From NCBI GenBank assembly GCA_905182195.1, contig CAJJAW010000006.1, positions 45,278 through 109,277 on the forward strand: 64,000 bases of DNA, in the 5' to 3' direction. Shown here one piece after another: positions 1 to 9,212 of this stretch (positions within the stretch are counted from its first letter, which is position 1; each line of letters begins with the position of its first letter). The translations under genes and the position numbers were made by a program. The notes below the pieces were generated by a model. The model made no database searches. It saw nothing but the letters and a program-made list of their open reading frames with translations, and had not been told where the DNA came from. Origin of the DNA: Alphaproteobacteria bacterium UBA4588. GTDB taxonomy: Bacteria; Pseudomonadota; Alphaproteobacteria; Rhodobacterales; Rhodobacteraceae.

Positions 1-717
1 AACCCAACTGCCGCAATGCTTGTCATTGGCGATGAAATCCTCTCAGGGCGCACCCGCGACGCCAATATGTACCACTTAGCCGGACAGCTCACGGAACAGG
101 GTATCAATCTCAAGGAGGTGCGCGTGGTCAGCGATGATCCAGCTGCAATTATTGCCGCCATCCGAACTTTGAGTGAGGGCTACGCCCATGTGTTCACCAG
201 TGGTGGCATTGGCCCGACTCATGATGACATAACCGCAGATTGCATAGCCGAGGCCTTTTGCGCGCCGATCAGCATTCGCGACGATGCCCGGGCTATTCTT
301 CAAGCCCATTATGATACCCAACAGCAGCCGCTCAACGACGCGCGCCTGCGCATGGCTCGGATCCCAGACGGGGCCACTCTGATTGATAATCCAGTCAGCA
401 AGGCTCCTGGCTTTACACTGAGAAATGTGCACGTCATGGCCGGCGTCCCTTCCATTTTTCAAGCTATGCTCGCCAGCGTCTTGCCCAGCCTAACAGGCGG
501 CCATCCCCTGATCTCTCAAACCTATAGGGTTGAGCGCGGCGAAGGAGATATCGCCGCACCGCTTGGGGCTTTGGCCCACGCCTTTCCAGCTCTCTCAATT
601 GGGTGTTATCCCTTCCAGAAAGACGGGCTATTTGGCGCAAATATTGTGATACGCGGTACAGATACCGGACTGCTTGATGAGGCTATGGTGCGGTTACAAA
701 AAGAGTTTCCTGCGTGA
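1..717 (+). CDS. CinA-type molybdopterin-binding domain protein (5' partial)
   Basis: Competence/damage-inducible protein A-like protein built on the MoaB/Mog (MoCF) molybdopterin-binding fold. The visible motifs are GDEILSGR near the start and the glycine-rich TSGGIGPTHDD about 65 residues in, both hallmarks of the family. The reading frame is open back to base 1 (Asn-Pro-Thr-Ala-Ala before the first ATG at 16), and relatives begin a few residues earlier, so the true start probably lies just outside the window. It has only the N-terminal domain and lacks the C-terminal deamidase domain of full-length CinA, as is usual for this shorter subfamily. The stop overlaps the GTG start of the next gene by 4 bases (GTGA), suggesting translational coupling. 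The physiological substrate is unknown. Confidence 0.85.
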   Translation, partial: NPTAAMLVIGDEILSGRTRDANMYHLAGQLTEQGINLKEVRVVSDDPAAIIAAIRTLSEGYAHVFTSGGIGPTHDDITADCIAEAFCAPISIRDDARAILQAHYDTQQQPLNDARLRMARIPDGATLIDNPVSKAPGFTLRNVHVMAGVPSIFQAMLASVLPSLTGGHPLISQTYRVERGEGDIAAPLGALAHAFPALSIGCYPFQKDGLFGANIVIRGTDTGLLDEAMVRLQKEFPA

Positions 718-1439
718 ATTTACTGAATACCAAAAGGTTATACAGCGTCGCCAACGCCACTTGGCCCGCCATGAGCGTACAGCAGTATGAAGGTTGGGAT
801 ATTCGGGATGGTGCAGGCGCCGGCAAACGAGCATCGGCTGCTACACTGGCCCTAGACGGCTGGACTGATATTGCTCCGGCAGAACAGGCAATGCAGGCAT
901 TGGGCCAGGAAATGCTCTTCATGATCCGCGAGGGCGAGACAGAATTAGACATGAGACTTGAGGTGCGCGGCTATAAGATCATCGATCCTGTGATTATTTA
1001 CGCTTGTAAAAACGCGCTACTGGCGCCCAAGTTGCTGCCCGTAGCACAAAGCTATGCAATTTGGGAACCTTTGCAGGTGATGCGTGAGATTTGGGCCATG
1101 GGCGGTATCAACGCAGAACGCATCGCATTAATGCATCGGGTTAAGGCGCCCAAGACCGGCCTGCTTGCCCGAAGCGCAGACACCCCGGCGGGCACCGCTT
1201 TTGTAGCGCTCAATGGCGATATAGCCATGATCCATGCAGTAGAAGTTTTACAAAGCTTTCGGCGCACTGGCGTCGCACGAAAATTGATGGCGCAAGCAGC
1301 AAAATGGGCGCAAGATAATGGAGCGACTTATATGAGTTTGATGACCACCGCCAAAAACGTGGCCGCCAATGAATTATACCAATCCATGGGAATGAAACCC
1401 GTTGGTCACTATCACTACCGCAAAAAGGAAAGCACATGA
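714..1439 (+). CDS. GNAT family N-acetyltransferase
   Basis: 241-residue protein whose C-terminal third carries a GNAT fold. The acetyl-CoA pyrophosphate-binding motif appears as RRTGVARKLM near residues 183-192, followed by a helix and the typical ANELYQSMGM segment (beta-6/alpha-4 region), which ends in a tyrosine-rich tail. The N-terminal 110 residues are poorly defined and may be a second degenerate GNAT-like half. The GTG start at 714 overlaps the upstream CinA-like stop, and the gene's own TGA overlaps the next ATG (ATGA at 1436-1439), so the three genes look like one operon. The acceptor substrate cannot be told from sequence. Confidence 0.8.
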   Translation: MNLLNTKRLYSVANATWPAMSVQQYEGWDIRDGAGAGKRASAATLALDGWTDIAPAEQAMQALGQEMLFMIREGETELDMRLEVRGYKIIDPVIIYACKNALLAPKLLPVAQSYAIWEPLQVMREIWAMGGINAERIALMHRVKAPKTGLLARSADTPAGTAFVALNGDIAMIHAVEVLQSFRRTGVARKLMAQAAKWAQDNGATYMSLMTTAKNVAANELYQSMGMKPVGHYHYRKKEST

Positions 1440-2002
1440 CCTATACCCCAACTGCTCTGAATTTACCGATGGTAGACCCCCTTCCAGCCGCGACACAAAA
1501 ATATTTTGACATCTGCCAAGGTAAACTTGGGATGGTTCCAAACGTACTGCAGGCTTACGCCTTTGATATCGATAAGCTGAATGCGTTTACAACTTTTTAT
1601 AATGATGTGATGTTGGCAGACAGTGGGCTGTCAAAGCTTGAGCGCGAGATGATAGCTGTAGTGGTGTCATCAATCAATAAATGCTTTTACTGCCTAACTG
1701 CGCATGGCGCAGCCGTACGGCAAATATCTGGAAATCCAATTTTGGGCGAGCAGCTGGTGATGAACTACAGGTCGGCAGTACTGGATGTGCGGCAAAAAGC
1801 CATGCTCGACTTCGCAGCTCTTGTGACAGAAAGTAGCCAACATATTGAGGAGGCCGATCGGGACGCCTTGCGCGCCGTTGGGTTTTCTGAACGTGACATT
1901 TGGGATATTGCCGCAGTGGCTGGTTTTTTCAATATGACTAACCGTGTGGCCAGCGCTACTGACATGCAGCCCAATCCAGAATATCACTCACAAAACCGCT
2001 AG
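1436..2002 (+). CDS. Carboxymuconolactone decarboxylase/AhpD-like peroxidase-related protein
   Basis: 188-residue member of the carboxymuconolactone decarboxylase superfamily, peroxidase-related subgroup. The redox motif Cys83-Phe-Tyr-Cys86 followed by His90 matches the AhpD-type CxxC...H active site, preceded by the conserved LEREMIAVVVS helix with its glutamate. Such proteins are thought to reduce peroxides through the vicinal cysteines, but most members are uncharacterised. The gene is translationally coupled to the GNAT gene by a 4-base ATGA overlap, and the OmpA-family gene begins 8 bases after its stop. It is cytoplasmic, with no signal peptide. Confidence 0.85.
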   Translation: MTYTPTALNLPMVDPLPAATQKYFDICQGKLGMVPNVLQAYAFDIDKLNAFTTFYNDVMLADSGLSKLEREMIAVVVSSINKCFYCLTAHGAAVRQISGNPILGEQLVMNYRSAVLDVRQKAMLDFAALVTESSQHIEEADRDALRAVGFSERDIWDIAAVAGFFNMTNRVASATDMQPNPEYHSQNR

Positions 2003-2009
2003 GATTAAG

Positions 2010-2912
2010 ATGTTACGCACCCTAATATTCGTTTTGATGCTGCCATTTTCTGCTCATGCTCTCGAACTTAGCATGCCTGTTGATCTGGAACAAATAGCCC
2101 AGAATGAAAGCCCCTTGACGACAATAGAGATGCCCGTGAATGTTTGGGATGGATCAGAAGTACCCAATGTGAAATTGACTGGTGCCGTCACCCACACCGC
2201 GTTTCAATCAAATGTCGCAAGCAAGCCTGATGTTGTGGCAGCGGCCTTGCTTAAGCAATTGATTGAGCAGGGCTACACTCTGGGCCTCCAATGTGCAGAT
2301 CAAGCCTGCGGCGGGTATGATTTTCGTTTTGCCTTACCCATCATGATGCCACCAGCGATGTATGTAGATCTTGGTAATTATACGTTTTTAAGCGCCTATA
2401 AAGGTAAGGGCCAAGCAGTATGGATATTGGTCAGCCGGTCGCTGAATAATACACACATGCAGCTGACGCAGGTACGGCCTACAGGAGATATAGACGTAAA
2501 ATTTTCAGCGCTGCCTATTCCAAAAAGCCCTGACCAATTGCTGGGTCAATTGGCTGAAACTGGGCATTTCATCCTCTCAGACCTCAGCTTTGAGGCAGGT
2601 TCCGCCAATTTGAATGATGATACATTTCCCTCTCTACTAACTCTTGCTCAGTTTCTGGGTGAGAATCTGGATCAATCCGTTGTTTTGGTTGGCCACACCG
2701 ACTCCAGTGGATCGCCTGATAAAAACTTGGAACTTTCCAGGCAGCGGGCCCAGGCCGTACGGTCCATGTTGCTTGGGCAATTCCCAGACATCACGCCCGA
2801 GCGCGTGGCATATAAAGGCATTGGCTATCTTGCGCCAGTTGCTAGCAATGCCACCGCCGAAGGTCGAGAGATGAACCGCCGTGTTGAGGTTATTATTGCG
2901 CCAGGCAAATAA
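2010..2912 (+). CDS. OmpA family outer-membrane/periplasmic protein
   Basis: 300-residue secreted protein. The chosen ATG at 2010 gives a clean signal peptide (MLRTLIFVLMLPFSAHA, cleavage expected after Ala-His-Ala); the frame is open upstream but overlaps the preceding gene. The C-terminal ~110 residues form an OmpA/MotB peptidoglycan-binding domain: the Phe-Glu-x-Gly-Ser-Ala start, VGHTDSSGS, then NLELSRQRAQAV and the terminal NRRVEVII. The middle region has a cysteine pair (CADQACGGYDF) that could form a disulfide. The protein probably tethers the outer membrane to peptidoglycan. It is the last gene of the 1-2.9 kb plus-strand cluster. Confidence 0.85.
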   Translation: MLRTLIFVLMLPFSAHALELSMPVDLEQIAQNESPLTTIEMPVNVWDGSEVPNVKLTGAVTHTAFQSNVASKPDVVAAALLKQLIEQGYTLGLQCADQACGGYDFRFALPIMMPPAMYVDLGNYTFLSAYKGKGQAVWILVSRSLNNTHMQLTQVRPTGDIDVKFSALPIPKSPDQLLGQLAETGHFILSDLSFEAGSANLNDDTFPSLLTLAQFLGENLDQSVVLVGHTDSSGSPDKNLELSRQRAQAVRSMLLGQFPDITPERVAYKGIGYLAPVASNATAEGREMNRRVEVIIAPGK

Positions 2913-2980
2913 ACTACATTAGGGGAAAACCGCTTATTTGGCCGCCAGCTCAGAAAACTGCGCTGGCGTTCAATATAACC

Positions 2981-4714
2981 CTAAAGGTCGAAATACGCAT
3001 GTAGCTCAGCTTTTGCACCAGGGTGGGTTACGGCACCTTGGTAGGTGGCCCCAACTAACTGTGCATATTTCCAAAGTGCGCCACTGGCATAGATCGTTTC
3101 ACGTGGACCTTTCCAATCAGCTTTACGCTCGGCCAGCTCATTATCACTCAAAGCCACCGATAATTCACCTGAAATTGCGTTGATTGTAATTACATCCCCA
3201 GTTTTGAGAAGCGCAATTGGACCTCCAGAAGCTGCTTCCGGACCAACATGCCCAACACAAAAACCCCGAGTAGCTCCTGAGAAACGCCCATCCGTAATCA
3301 ATGCAACTTTTTTGCCCATGCCTTGACCTGAAAGTGCAGCAGTTGTGGACAACATTTCACGCATACCAGGGCCCCCAGATGGACCCTCGTTGCGAATGAC
3401 CAAAACATCGCCCTCTTCATATGCACGCTTTTTCACAGCTTCAAATGCATCTTCTTCGCATTCAAAAACCCGGGCGGGACCAGTAAAGATCTGATGTTGC
3501 GCACTGATGCCCGCTACTTTTACAATAGCACCCTCAGGTGCCAAGTTACCTTTAAGGCCAACAACGCCACCAGTTTTGGTGATAGGTGTTTCAACTGGGT
3601 AAATCACACGACCATCAGCTTCACGTTCGATGAGATCAAGCTCCTCGCCCATAGACCGACCAGTCGCAGTAATACAATCTTCATGAATCAAGCCTGCCTT
3701 GCGTAGCTCTTTCATCACAACAGGCACACCACCCACTTCATAGAGGTCTTTGGCAACATATTGGCCACCAGGTTTAAGATCTACAAAATATGGCGTGTCG
3801 CGAAAAATATCACAGACATCATCAAGATAAAACTCCAAGCCCGCTTCATGAGCGATTGCCGGAAGATGCAAACCAGCATTAGTTGATCCACCAGTACAGG
3901 CCACAACCCGCGCAGCATTCTCAAGAGACTTCAGCGTCACGATATCGCGCGCACGGATATTTTTCTCAAGCAAATTCATCACCGCTTCACCCGCGGCAAT
4001 CGCATATTGGTCACGCGATTCATATGGCGCAGGCGCACCAGTCGAGTTCGGCAGTGCCAGGCCAATCGCTTCTGAGACGCAGGCCATTGTATTAGCCGTA
4101 AACTGGCCGCCACAGGCACCCGCCGAGGGGCAAGCGACAGCTTCAAGTTTTTCCAATTCACAGGTTGACAGCGTACCGGCCTGATGTTGGCCCACAGCTT
4201 CAAACACGTCTTGAACAGTCACATCTTTTCCATTCATCCGGCCTGGCAGAATTGAGCCGCCATAAATAAACACCGACGGGACATTTAAGCGAACCATGGC
4301 CATCATCATTCCCGGCAAAGATTTATCACAGCCAGCAAGGCCGACCAGCGCATCATAGCAGTGCCCACGCATGGTAAGCTCAACACTGTCAGATATTGCT
4401 TCGCGGCTTGCCAGCGAAGACCGCATCCCCTCATGACCCATCGCGATGCCATCAGTTACCGTAATTGTAGTAAATTCACGAGGCGTACCAGCTGCGTTTT
4501 TCACACCAAGTTTCGCAGCCTGCGCTTGCCGGTTTAAAGAAATATTACAAGGCGCTGCTTCATTCCAACAGGTTGCCACACCAATAAATGGCTGAGCAAT
4601 CTCGGCTGCAGTCATACCCATCGCATAGTAAAACGAACGGTGCGGCGCACGCTCAGGACCCACCGACACGTGGCGGCTGGGTAGTTTGGATTTGTCGAAT
4701 ACGTGCTTATTCAT
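2981..4714 (-). CDS. ilvD: Dihydroxy-acid dehydratase
   Basis: 577 residues, typical of the shorter IlvD/Edd-family dihydroxy-acid dehydratases, which convert 2,3-dihydroxy-3-methylbutanoate/pentanoate to 2-oxo acids in valine, isoleucine and leucine synthesis. Candidate Fe-S ligands are Cys49 (VATCWNE), Cys129 (AGCDKSLPG) and Cys201 or Cys195 in the [16 protein letters not shown] block. The C-terminal [19 protein letters not shown] motif is intact. The gene stands alone. A possible sigma-70 promoter (TTGCCC, 17 bases, TAAACA) lies about 30-60 bases upstream. No attenuator-like leader peptide was seen. Confidence 0.95.
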   Translation of the reverse strand: MNKHVFDKSKLPSRHVSVGPERAPHRSFYYAMGMTAAEIAQPFIGVATCWNEAAPCNISLNRQAQAAKLGVKNAAGTPREFTTITVTDGIAMGHEGMRSSLASREAISDSVELTMRGHCYDALVGLAGCDKSLPGMMMAMVRLNVPSVFIYGGSILPGRMNGKDVTVQDVFEAVGQHQAGTLSTCELEKLEAVACPSAGACGGQFTANTMACVSEAIGLALPNSTGAPAPYESRDQYAIAAGEAVMNLLEKNIRARDIVTLKSLENAARVVACTGGSTNAGLHLPAIAHEAGLEFYLDDVCDIFRDTPYFVDLKPGGQYVAKDLYEVGGVPVVMKELRKAGLIHEDCITATGRSMGEELDLIEREADGRVIYPVETPITKTGGVVGLKGNLAPEGAIVKVAGISAQHQIFTGPARVFECEEDAFEAVKKRAYEEGDVLVIRNEGPSGGPGMREMLSTTAALSGQGMGKKVALITDGRFSGATRGFCVGHVGPEAASGGPIALLKTGDVITINAISGELSVALSDNELAERKADWKGPRETIYASGALWKYAQLVGATYQGAVTHPGAKAELHAYFDL

Positions 4715-4745
4715 TGCGGAACCTTTTGTTTAAAGTTTTTTCAAA

Positions 4746-4774
4746 TGTTTAGGCGGAGATGCCACGATGGGCAA
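4746..4774 (-). promoter_or_regulatory. Candidate ilvD promoter
   Basis: On the minus strand, TTGCCC (4769-4774) and TAAACA (4746-4751) are separated by 17 bases, placing a transcription start about 25 bases before the ilvD ATG. Both hexamers match the sigma-70 consensus only partly, so this is a weak prediction. Confidence 0.3.
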
Positions 4775-4895
4775 GTCACCAGTTGCAATCTTGGCATATT
4801 TCGAACCACCTCACTCCATAAACCTCTTTAAAATACTATTGTAATTAAATACTTTCCACCTTTCCACACGCGGCAGTACAATTTAAAAGAGTGGT

Positions 4896-5777
4896 ATGAC
4901 TTATAAACTCCATGAACGTCTTGTTGCTCCCGCCCGTAATAAGTCAGACATCCTGCGTCTGATCTTCGGATTGGTAACAATCACGTCCCTTTACATGATG
5001 ATGGTCATGCTTGGTGGACATGTGGTTTCAGTAATTATGGGCGATGCATGGGCGCAAGCAATTGTCAATTCACCGGGCCTTACTTCGCCAGGCCAAATGC
5101 TGACTGTTCTTGGCAGTTTTGGGTTTATGATTATAGCTGTTTGTTTGGTAGTGATTTTGTTACACCATCGCAGCCCTATGACTTTGCTAGGTGGCTTTCG
5201 CCTCGCAACTACTCAGTTTTTCAAAGCAATGCGGAACTTGCTTCCCTACATGGCACTTATGGTGACATTGGCATTCGTCACTGAGGACTTACAGCCAAAC
5301 CTTATGCTTGAACTTTGGCTTAGTCTTCTACCGCTCACATTATTATTCTTGCTCGTCCAAGTCAGCGCTGAAGAATTAGTATTTCGTGGCTATCTCCAAA
5401 GTCAGTTGGCCGCGCTTGGCCTGCATAAGAGTATTTGGATTTTGCTGCCAGCTGTTTTGTTTGGCTTATTGCACTATGATCCAATAATCATGGGGAGAGC
5501 AGCGCCCTGGTTTGTTCTTTGGGCCATCTGTTTTGGAGTTTTGGCAGCAGATCTTACTGCGCGCAGCGGGACCCTTGGCCCCGCGGTTGCCTTTCACTTT
5601 ACCATAAATTTTCTATCCGTAGGTGTAATAGGTATTGCGGATTACCTGGGTGGGTTGAATTTATACTCCTACTCATTTTCAATCACTGATACGGTCAACC
5701 TGATCACATACCTTCCCTTAGACACCATTGGGATGCTGCTGGCTTATCTTTCCGTACGCCTTGCATTGCGTAGGTGA
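4896..5777 (+). CDS. CPBP family intramembrane glutamic endopeptidase
   Basis: 293-residue, strongly hydrophobic multi-pass protein of the CPBP (CAAX protease and bacteriocin-processing, Abi/Rce1-like) family. The catalytic signature EExxxR is seen as Glu159-Glu160-Leu-Val-Phe-Arg164, with the second motif histidine at LLHYDP (about residue 193) and a third at AFHFTINF near residue 248. About eight membrane segments are apparent. The gene is divergent from ilvD across a 181-base spacer and upstream of accD, with no obvious functional link. Bacterial members can process peptides or prenylated proteins; the substrate here is unknown. Confidence 0.85.
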   Translation: MTYKLHERLVAPARNKSDILRLIFGLVTITSLYMMMVMLGGHVVSVIMGDAWAQAIVNSPGLTSPGQMLTVLGSFGFMIIAVCLVVILLHHRSPMTLLGGFRLATTQFFKAMRNLLPYMALMVTLAFVTEDLQPNLMLELWLSLLPLTLLFLLVQVSAEELVFRGYLQSQLAALGLHKSIWILLPAVLFGLLHYDPIIMGRAAPWFVLWAICFGVLAADLTARSGTLGPAVAFHFTINFLSVGVIGIADYLGGLNLYSYSFSITDTVNLITYLPLDTIGMLLAYLSVRLALRR

Positions 5778-5841
5778 GTTGCAATTTTATGCACAGGTGA
5801 TTAACTGTTTGGAAGTTACATAAAACAGGGAAACACAGCCG

Positions 5842-6762
5842 TTGAATTGGATTTCTAACTACGTCCGGCCAAAGATTAACTCACTGTTTTCGCGTCGCGA
5901 AGTGCCCGAAAATCTTTGGACCAAATGCGGCGAATGTGGCACCATGTTGTTTCACCGTGAGCTATCAGACAATTTGAACGTCTGCACCCATTGCGATCAC
6001 CATATGGGCATCAGCCCACGTGCCCGGATGGAAGCTTTATTTGATGGCGGCATTTTTATTGATATTGATGTGCCAAAGCCTATCACCGATCCTCTGCATT
6101 TTCGAGACCAGAAGAAATACCCTGATCGGATGAAAGCCGCGCAAAAGAAAACTGGTGAGGCCGAAGCGATGCTGGTGGTCGAAGGCGAAATTGGCCGCAC
6201 GGGTATTGTGGCCGCGTGCCAGGACTTTGCCTTTATGGGAGGGTCGATGGGAATGTATGTTGGCAATGCGATTATTGCCGCGGCCCAACGTGCTGTTGTA
6301 TTGAAACGCCCCCTTATTCTATTTTCTGCCGCAGGCGGCGCGCGCATGCAGGAAGGTATCCTGTCGCTGATGCAAATGCCGCGTACCACAGTAGCAGTTC
6401 AGATGCTCAAAGAGGCTGGCCTACCGTACATCGTGGTGCTCACACACCCGACCACAGGTGGCGTAACTGCTTCCTATGCAATGCTCGGTGATGTACATAT
6501 TGCCGAACCCAACGCATTAATCTGTTTCGCTGGCCAACGTGTGATTGAGCAAACTATTAGAGAAAAGTTACCTGAAGGTTTCCAGAGGGCAGAGTATCTT
6601 CTAGACCACGGAATGCTGGACCGAGTGACCCATCGAACCGCGATGCGCGATGAGTTGATAACAATCATCCGGATGCTGCTCAAAAAATCCCCCGCTATAA
6701 AAGGGGATCTGCCCAAGCCATCTGCCGAAGAAACCACAGCAGGAATGGATCAAGCAAAGTGA
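5842..6762 (+). CDS. accD: Acetyl-CoA carboxylase carboxyltransferase subunit beta
   Basis: 306 residues, the beta subunit that with AccA transfers carboxyl from biotin to acetyl-CoA to make malonyl-CoA, the first step of fatty-acid synthesis. The N-terminal zinc ribbon is complete (Cys29, Cys32, Cys48, Cys51), followed by the crotonase-like carboxyltransferase core with FSAAGGARMQEG and THPTTGGVTASYAMLGD. The start appears to be a TTG at 5842: the family's usual beginning (MNWISNYVRPKI) starts exactly there, no ATG or GTG fits, and an ACAGGGA Shine-Dalgarno-like stretch lies about 10 bases upstream. It is followed by folC, a common alphaproteobacterial pairing. Confidence 0.95.
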   Translation: MNWISNYVRPKINSLFSRREVPENLWTKCGECGTMLFHRELSDNLNVCTHCDHHMGISPRARMEALFDGGIFIDIDVPKPITDPLHFRDQKKYPDRMKAAQKKTGEAEAMLVVEGEIGRTGIVAACQDFAFMGGSMGMYVGNAIIAAAQRAVVLKRPLILFSAAGGARMQEGILSLMQMPRTTVAVQMLKEAGLPYIVVLTHPTTGGVTASYAMLGDVHIAEPNALICFAGQRVIEQTIREKLPEGFQRAEYLLDHGMLDRVTHRTAMRDELITIIRMLLKKSPAIKGDLPKPSAEETTAGMDQAK

Positions 6763-6795
6763 ATTCAAAGTCCTCAGGACATCATCCTTGAGCGG

Positions 6796-8043
6796 ATGAT
6801 GTCACTGCATCCAAAGGTTATTGATCTGACCTTGGACCGCGTCCGGCGACTATTGGCGGCTTTAGACAATCCACAAGACCGCCTACCGCCTGTCATCCAC
6901 CTCGCAGGCACAAATGGCAAAGGCAGCACCCAAGCCATGATACGTGCTGGGATGGAGGGAGTGGGCCACGTAGTTCATGCCTATACCTCGCCACATTTGG
7001 CCAAGTTTCACGAACGTATTAGGATCGCAGGAACATTAATTAGCGAACAAGCTTTGACCGAGAAACTGGATGCTTGCTACGCAGCAAACAATGGCGAAAC
7101 AATCACCTATTTTGAGATCACCACGTGCGCCGCACTTCAAGTATTTACCGAAACACAGGCGAATTATACCTTGCTGGAAACCGGTATGGGTGGGCGTTTA
7201 GACGTGACCAACGTGGTGGACCGACCCGCTGCCTGCATCATCACGCCAGTTGACCTAGATCACCAACATTTTTTGGGTGACACGCTGGCCAAAATTGCTT
7301 TTGAAAAGGCCGGCATATTGAAGCGTGGCGTCACAGCCATCGTTGGGCCTCAGCAAGACGATGCCCTGGAGGTCATCGAACGCCAAGCTGAAAAAGTCGG
7401 TGCGCCTTTGCTGGTACACGGTCAGCATTGGCATGTGAACGTTGAAGCAGAGCGGTTGATCTATCAAGATGAAACCGGCCTTCTTGACCTGCCTCTGCCA
7501 AACCTGCCCGGTCCGCATCAAATCCAAAACGCCGGCGCCGCGATTGCGACGCTCCGCTATCTTGGCATGGATGAGATCGCCTGCACAGCCGCAATCACCC
7601 AAGCCTATTGGCCCGCACGCATGCAAAGGCTCCGCACTGGGCCTCTGGTAGAAAACTTGGCCAGTAACGAGGTTTGGCTAGATGGTGGGCATAACCCTGC
7701 CGCAGGACGCGCTATTGCTGGCACATTGGCCAGTTTGGCAAAACGCGAAACTCATATCATATGTGGCATGATCAACACCAAAGACGTAAAAGGCTTTTTG
7801 GCACCGATTGCCACCCACTGCGCATCACTGACCGCAGTCACAATTCCCAATGAGCCAAACGCAGTGCCCGCACCAGATCTTGCAAATTTCGGTCGCTCTT
7901 GTGGTTTAATATCCTTTGAAGGTGTCAATATAGACCAGGTCTTGCGGGACATATCTAAGCGCCACCCCGAGGCTCGGATCTTAATCTGCGGATCGCTTTA
8001 TTTGGCGGGCCATGTTTTGCGCGAAAATGATGAGACCGCTTAA
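6796..8043 (+). CDS. folC: Bifunctional dihydrofolate synthase/folylpolyglutamate synthase
   Basis: 415 residues of the Mur-ligase-like FolC family, which adds glutamate to dihydropteroate and then to folates. The ATP-binding loop GTNGKGS lies at residues 38-44, followed by YTSPHLAKFHERI, the GMGGRLDVTN block and the C-terminal GGHNPAAG glutamate-ligase motif. It lies 33 bases after accD in the same frame. The frame stays open back to the accD stop, and the intervening codons (…DIILER before MM) resemble the N-terminus of homologues. The true start may therefore be a non-standard codon such as ATT at 6763; otherwise it is the ATG at 6796. Confidence 0.93.
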   Translation: MMSLHPKVIDLTLDRVRRLLAALDNPQDRLPPVIHLAGTNGKGSTQAMIRAGMEGVGHVVHAYTSPHLAKFHERIRIAGTLISEQALTEKLDACYAANNGETITYFEITTCAALQVFTETQANYTLLETGMGGRLDVTNVVDRPAACIITPVDLDHQHFLGDTLAKIAFEKAGILKRGVTAIVGPQQDDALEVIERQAEKVGAPLLVHGQHWHVNVEAERLIYQDETGLLDLPLPNLPGPHQIQNAGAAIATLRYLGMDEIACTAAITQAYWPARMQRLRTGPLVENLASNEVWLDGGHNPAAGRAIAGTLASLAKRETHIICGMINTKDVKGFLAPIATHCASLTAVTIPNEPNAVPAPDLANFGRSCGLISFEGVNIDQVLRDISKRHPEARILICGSLYLAGHVLRENDETA

Positions 8044-9104
8044 CTATGGCCCCAGCCTTGCGCCTGCATTTCACGAAGCCGGGATGCAGTGCGCTCAAAC
8101 TCGAAACTACCAGTACCGCTGGTATATAAATCCTCCGGCGCCACTGCAGCAGAGGCAATAAATCCAATGCCTGCTTCATAAACAGCATCTATCAGCGTTA
8201 CAAATCGTTTGGCTTCACTGGCGTTACCACTGCCCAGCAGCGGGATGTCATCCAGCATCAACACTTTGGCCTGCTTCGCCAAGGCCAGATAGTCACCCGC
8301 ACCAAGCGGCTGCCCACAGAGAGCTGCGAATGAGATCCGCGCAATCCCGTTACGAAAAGAGGGAATGGCGACCTGACGTGATTTTACCTCAAGGGCAAAG
8401 GGCGTCCCAGGACCCCCCGCCAGTTCCAGCCAGACCTGGTCCATGCCAGTGGTAGCACCGTCCCCCAAAGGCATAAAATAGCTTTGCTGACCCGCCATTC
8501 GATTTTGACGGTAATCCGTGGGAGAGGCCAGCTCATGCACCGTCACCTTCTCCTGCAACACTGAAATGAACGGCAAAAATAATTGTCGGTTCAGTCCGTC
8601 TTTATAAAGATCGTTTGGGTGCCGGTTCGAGGTTGCAACAATTACAATTCCTGCCACAAAAAGCGCCTCAAACAAACGGCCAACCAGCATTGCATCCGTA
8701 ATGTCAGTAATCTGCATCTCATCAAACGCTAGGCAGGTGATCCCCTCAGCCATATCTTGCGCGATAGGTTGGATAGCATCAACAACCCCCTGCGATTTAG
8801 CACGCGCAATACCACTGTGAACCTCCTGCATGAAGGCGTGAAAATGAACTCGACGGACGGAGGTTCCCATGCTGCGGGCAAACATATCCATCAACATTGA
8901 TTTGCCACGCCCAACTCCGCCCCACAGGTAAATACCCCTTGGGGCTGGCGCAGACTTGCGAAACCAACCCAATTTGCGCGGCTGGCTCAAGGCTTGCCGC
9001 AACCGCTCTAGTTCAGGCAAAACCCCTTCTTGGGCTGGGTCAGCCTGCAAGGTGCCACTGCGCACCGCCTCAGTGTATATTTGGATCAAGCTCATCTCTT
9101 CCAT
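8040..9104 (-). CDS. zapE: Cell division protein ZapE (AFG1-like ATPase)
   Basis: AFG1/ZapE family P-loop ATPase of about 354 residues, associated with the Z-ring in other proteobacteria. The Walker A motif is GGVGRGKS, shortly after PAPRGIYLW, and Walker B is LAFDEMQITD; the VATSNRHP sensor segment is intact. The frame is open a further 68 codons upstream, but that extension is not protein-like and runs into the divergent MFS gene. I therefore choose the ATG at 9104 (AGGGG just before it); a second ATG at 9095 is also possible. The 3' end overlaps the convergent folC stop by 4 bases. Confidence 0.9.
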   Translation of the reverse strand: MEEMSLIQIYTEAVRSGTLQADPAQEGVLPELERLRQALSQPRKLGWFRKSAPAPRGIYLWGGVGRGKSMLMDMFARSMGTSVRRVHFHAFMQEVHSGIARAKSQGVVDAIQPIAQDMAEGITCLAFDEMQITDITDAMLVGRLFEALFVAGIVIVATSNRHPNDLYKDGLNRQLFLPFISVLQEKVTVHELASPTDYRQNRMAGQQSYFMPLGDGATTGMDQVWLELAGGPGTPFALEVKSRQVAIPSFRNGIARISFAALCGQPLGAGDYLALAKQAKVLMLDDIPLLGSGNASEAKRFVTLIDAVYEAGIGFIASAAVAPEDLYTSGTGSFEFERTASRLREMQAQGWGHS

Positions 9105-9212
9105 TACCCCTGCCCAGCGCAAGGTGCAAATACCTCGTTTTACTGGGCATAATACCCTACTCCTAGAATGAGTGGCACTTGCGCAGGGCACAATAACGCT
9201 TACTAACAATTT

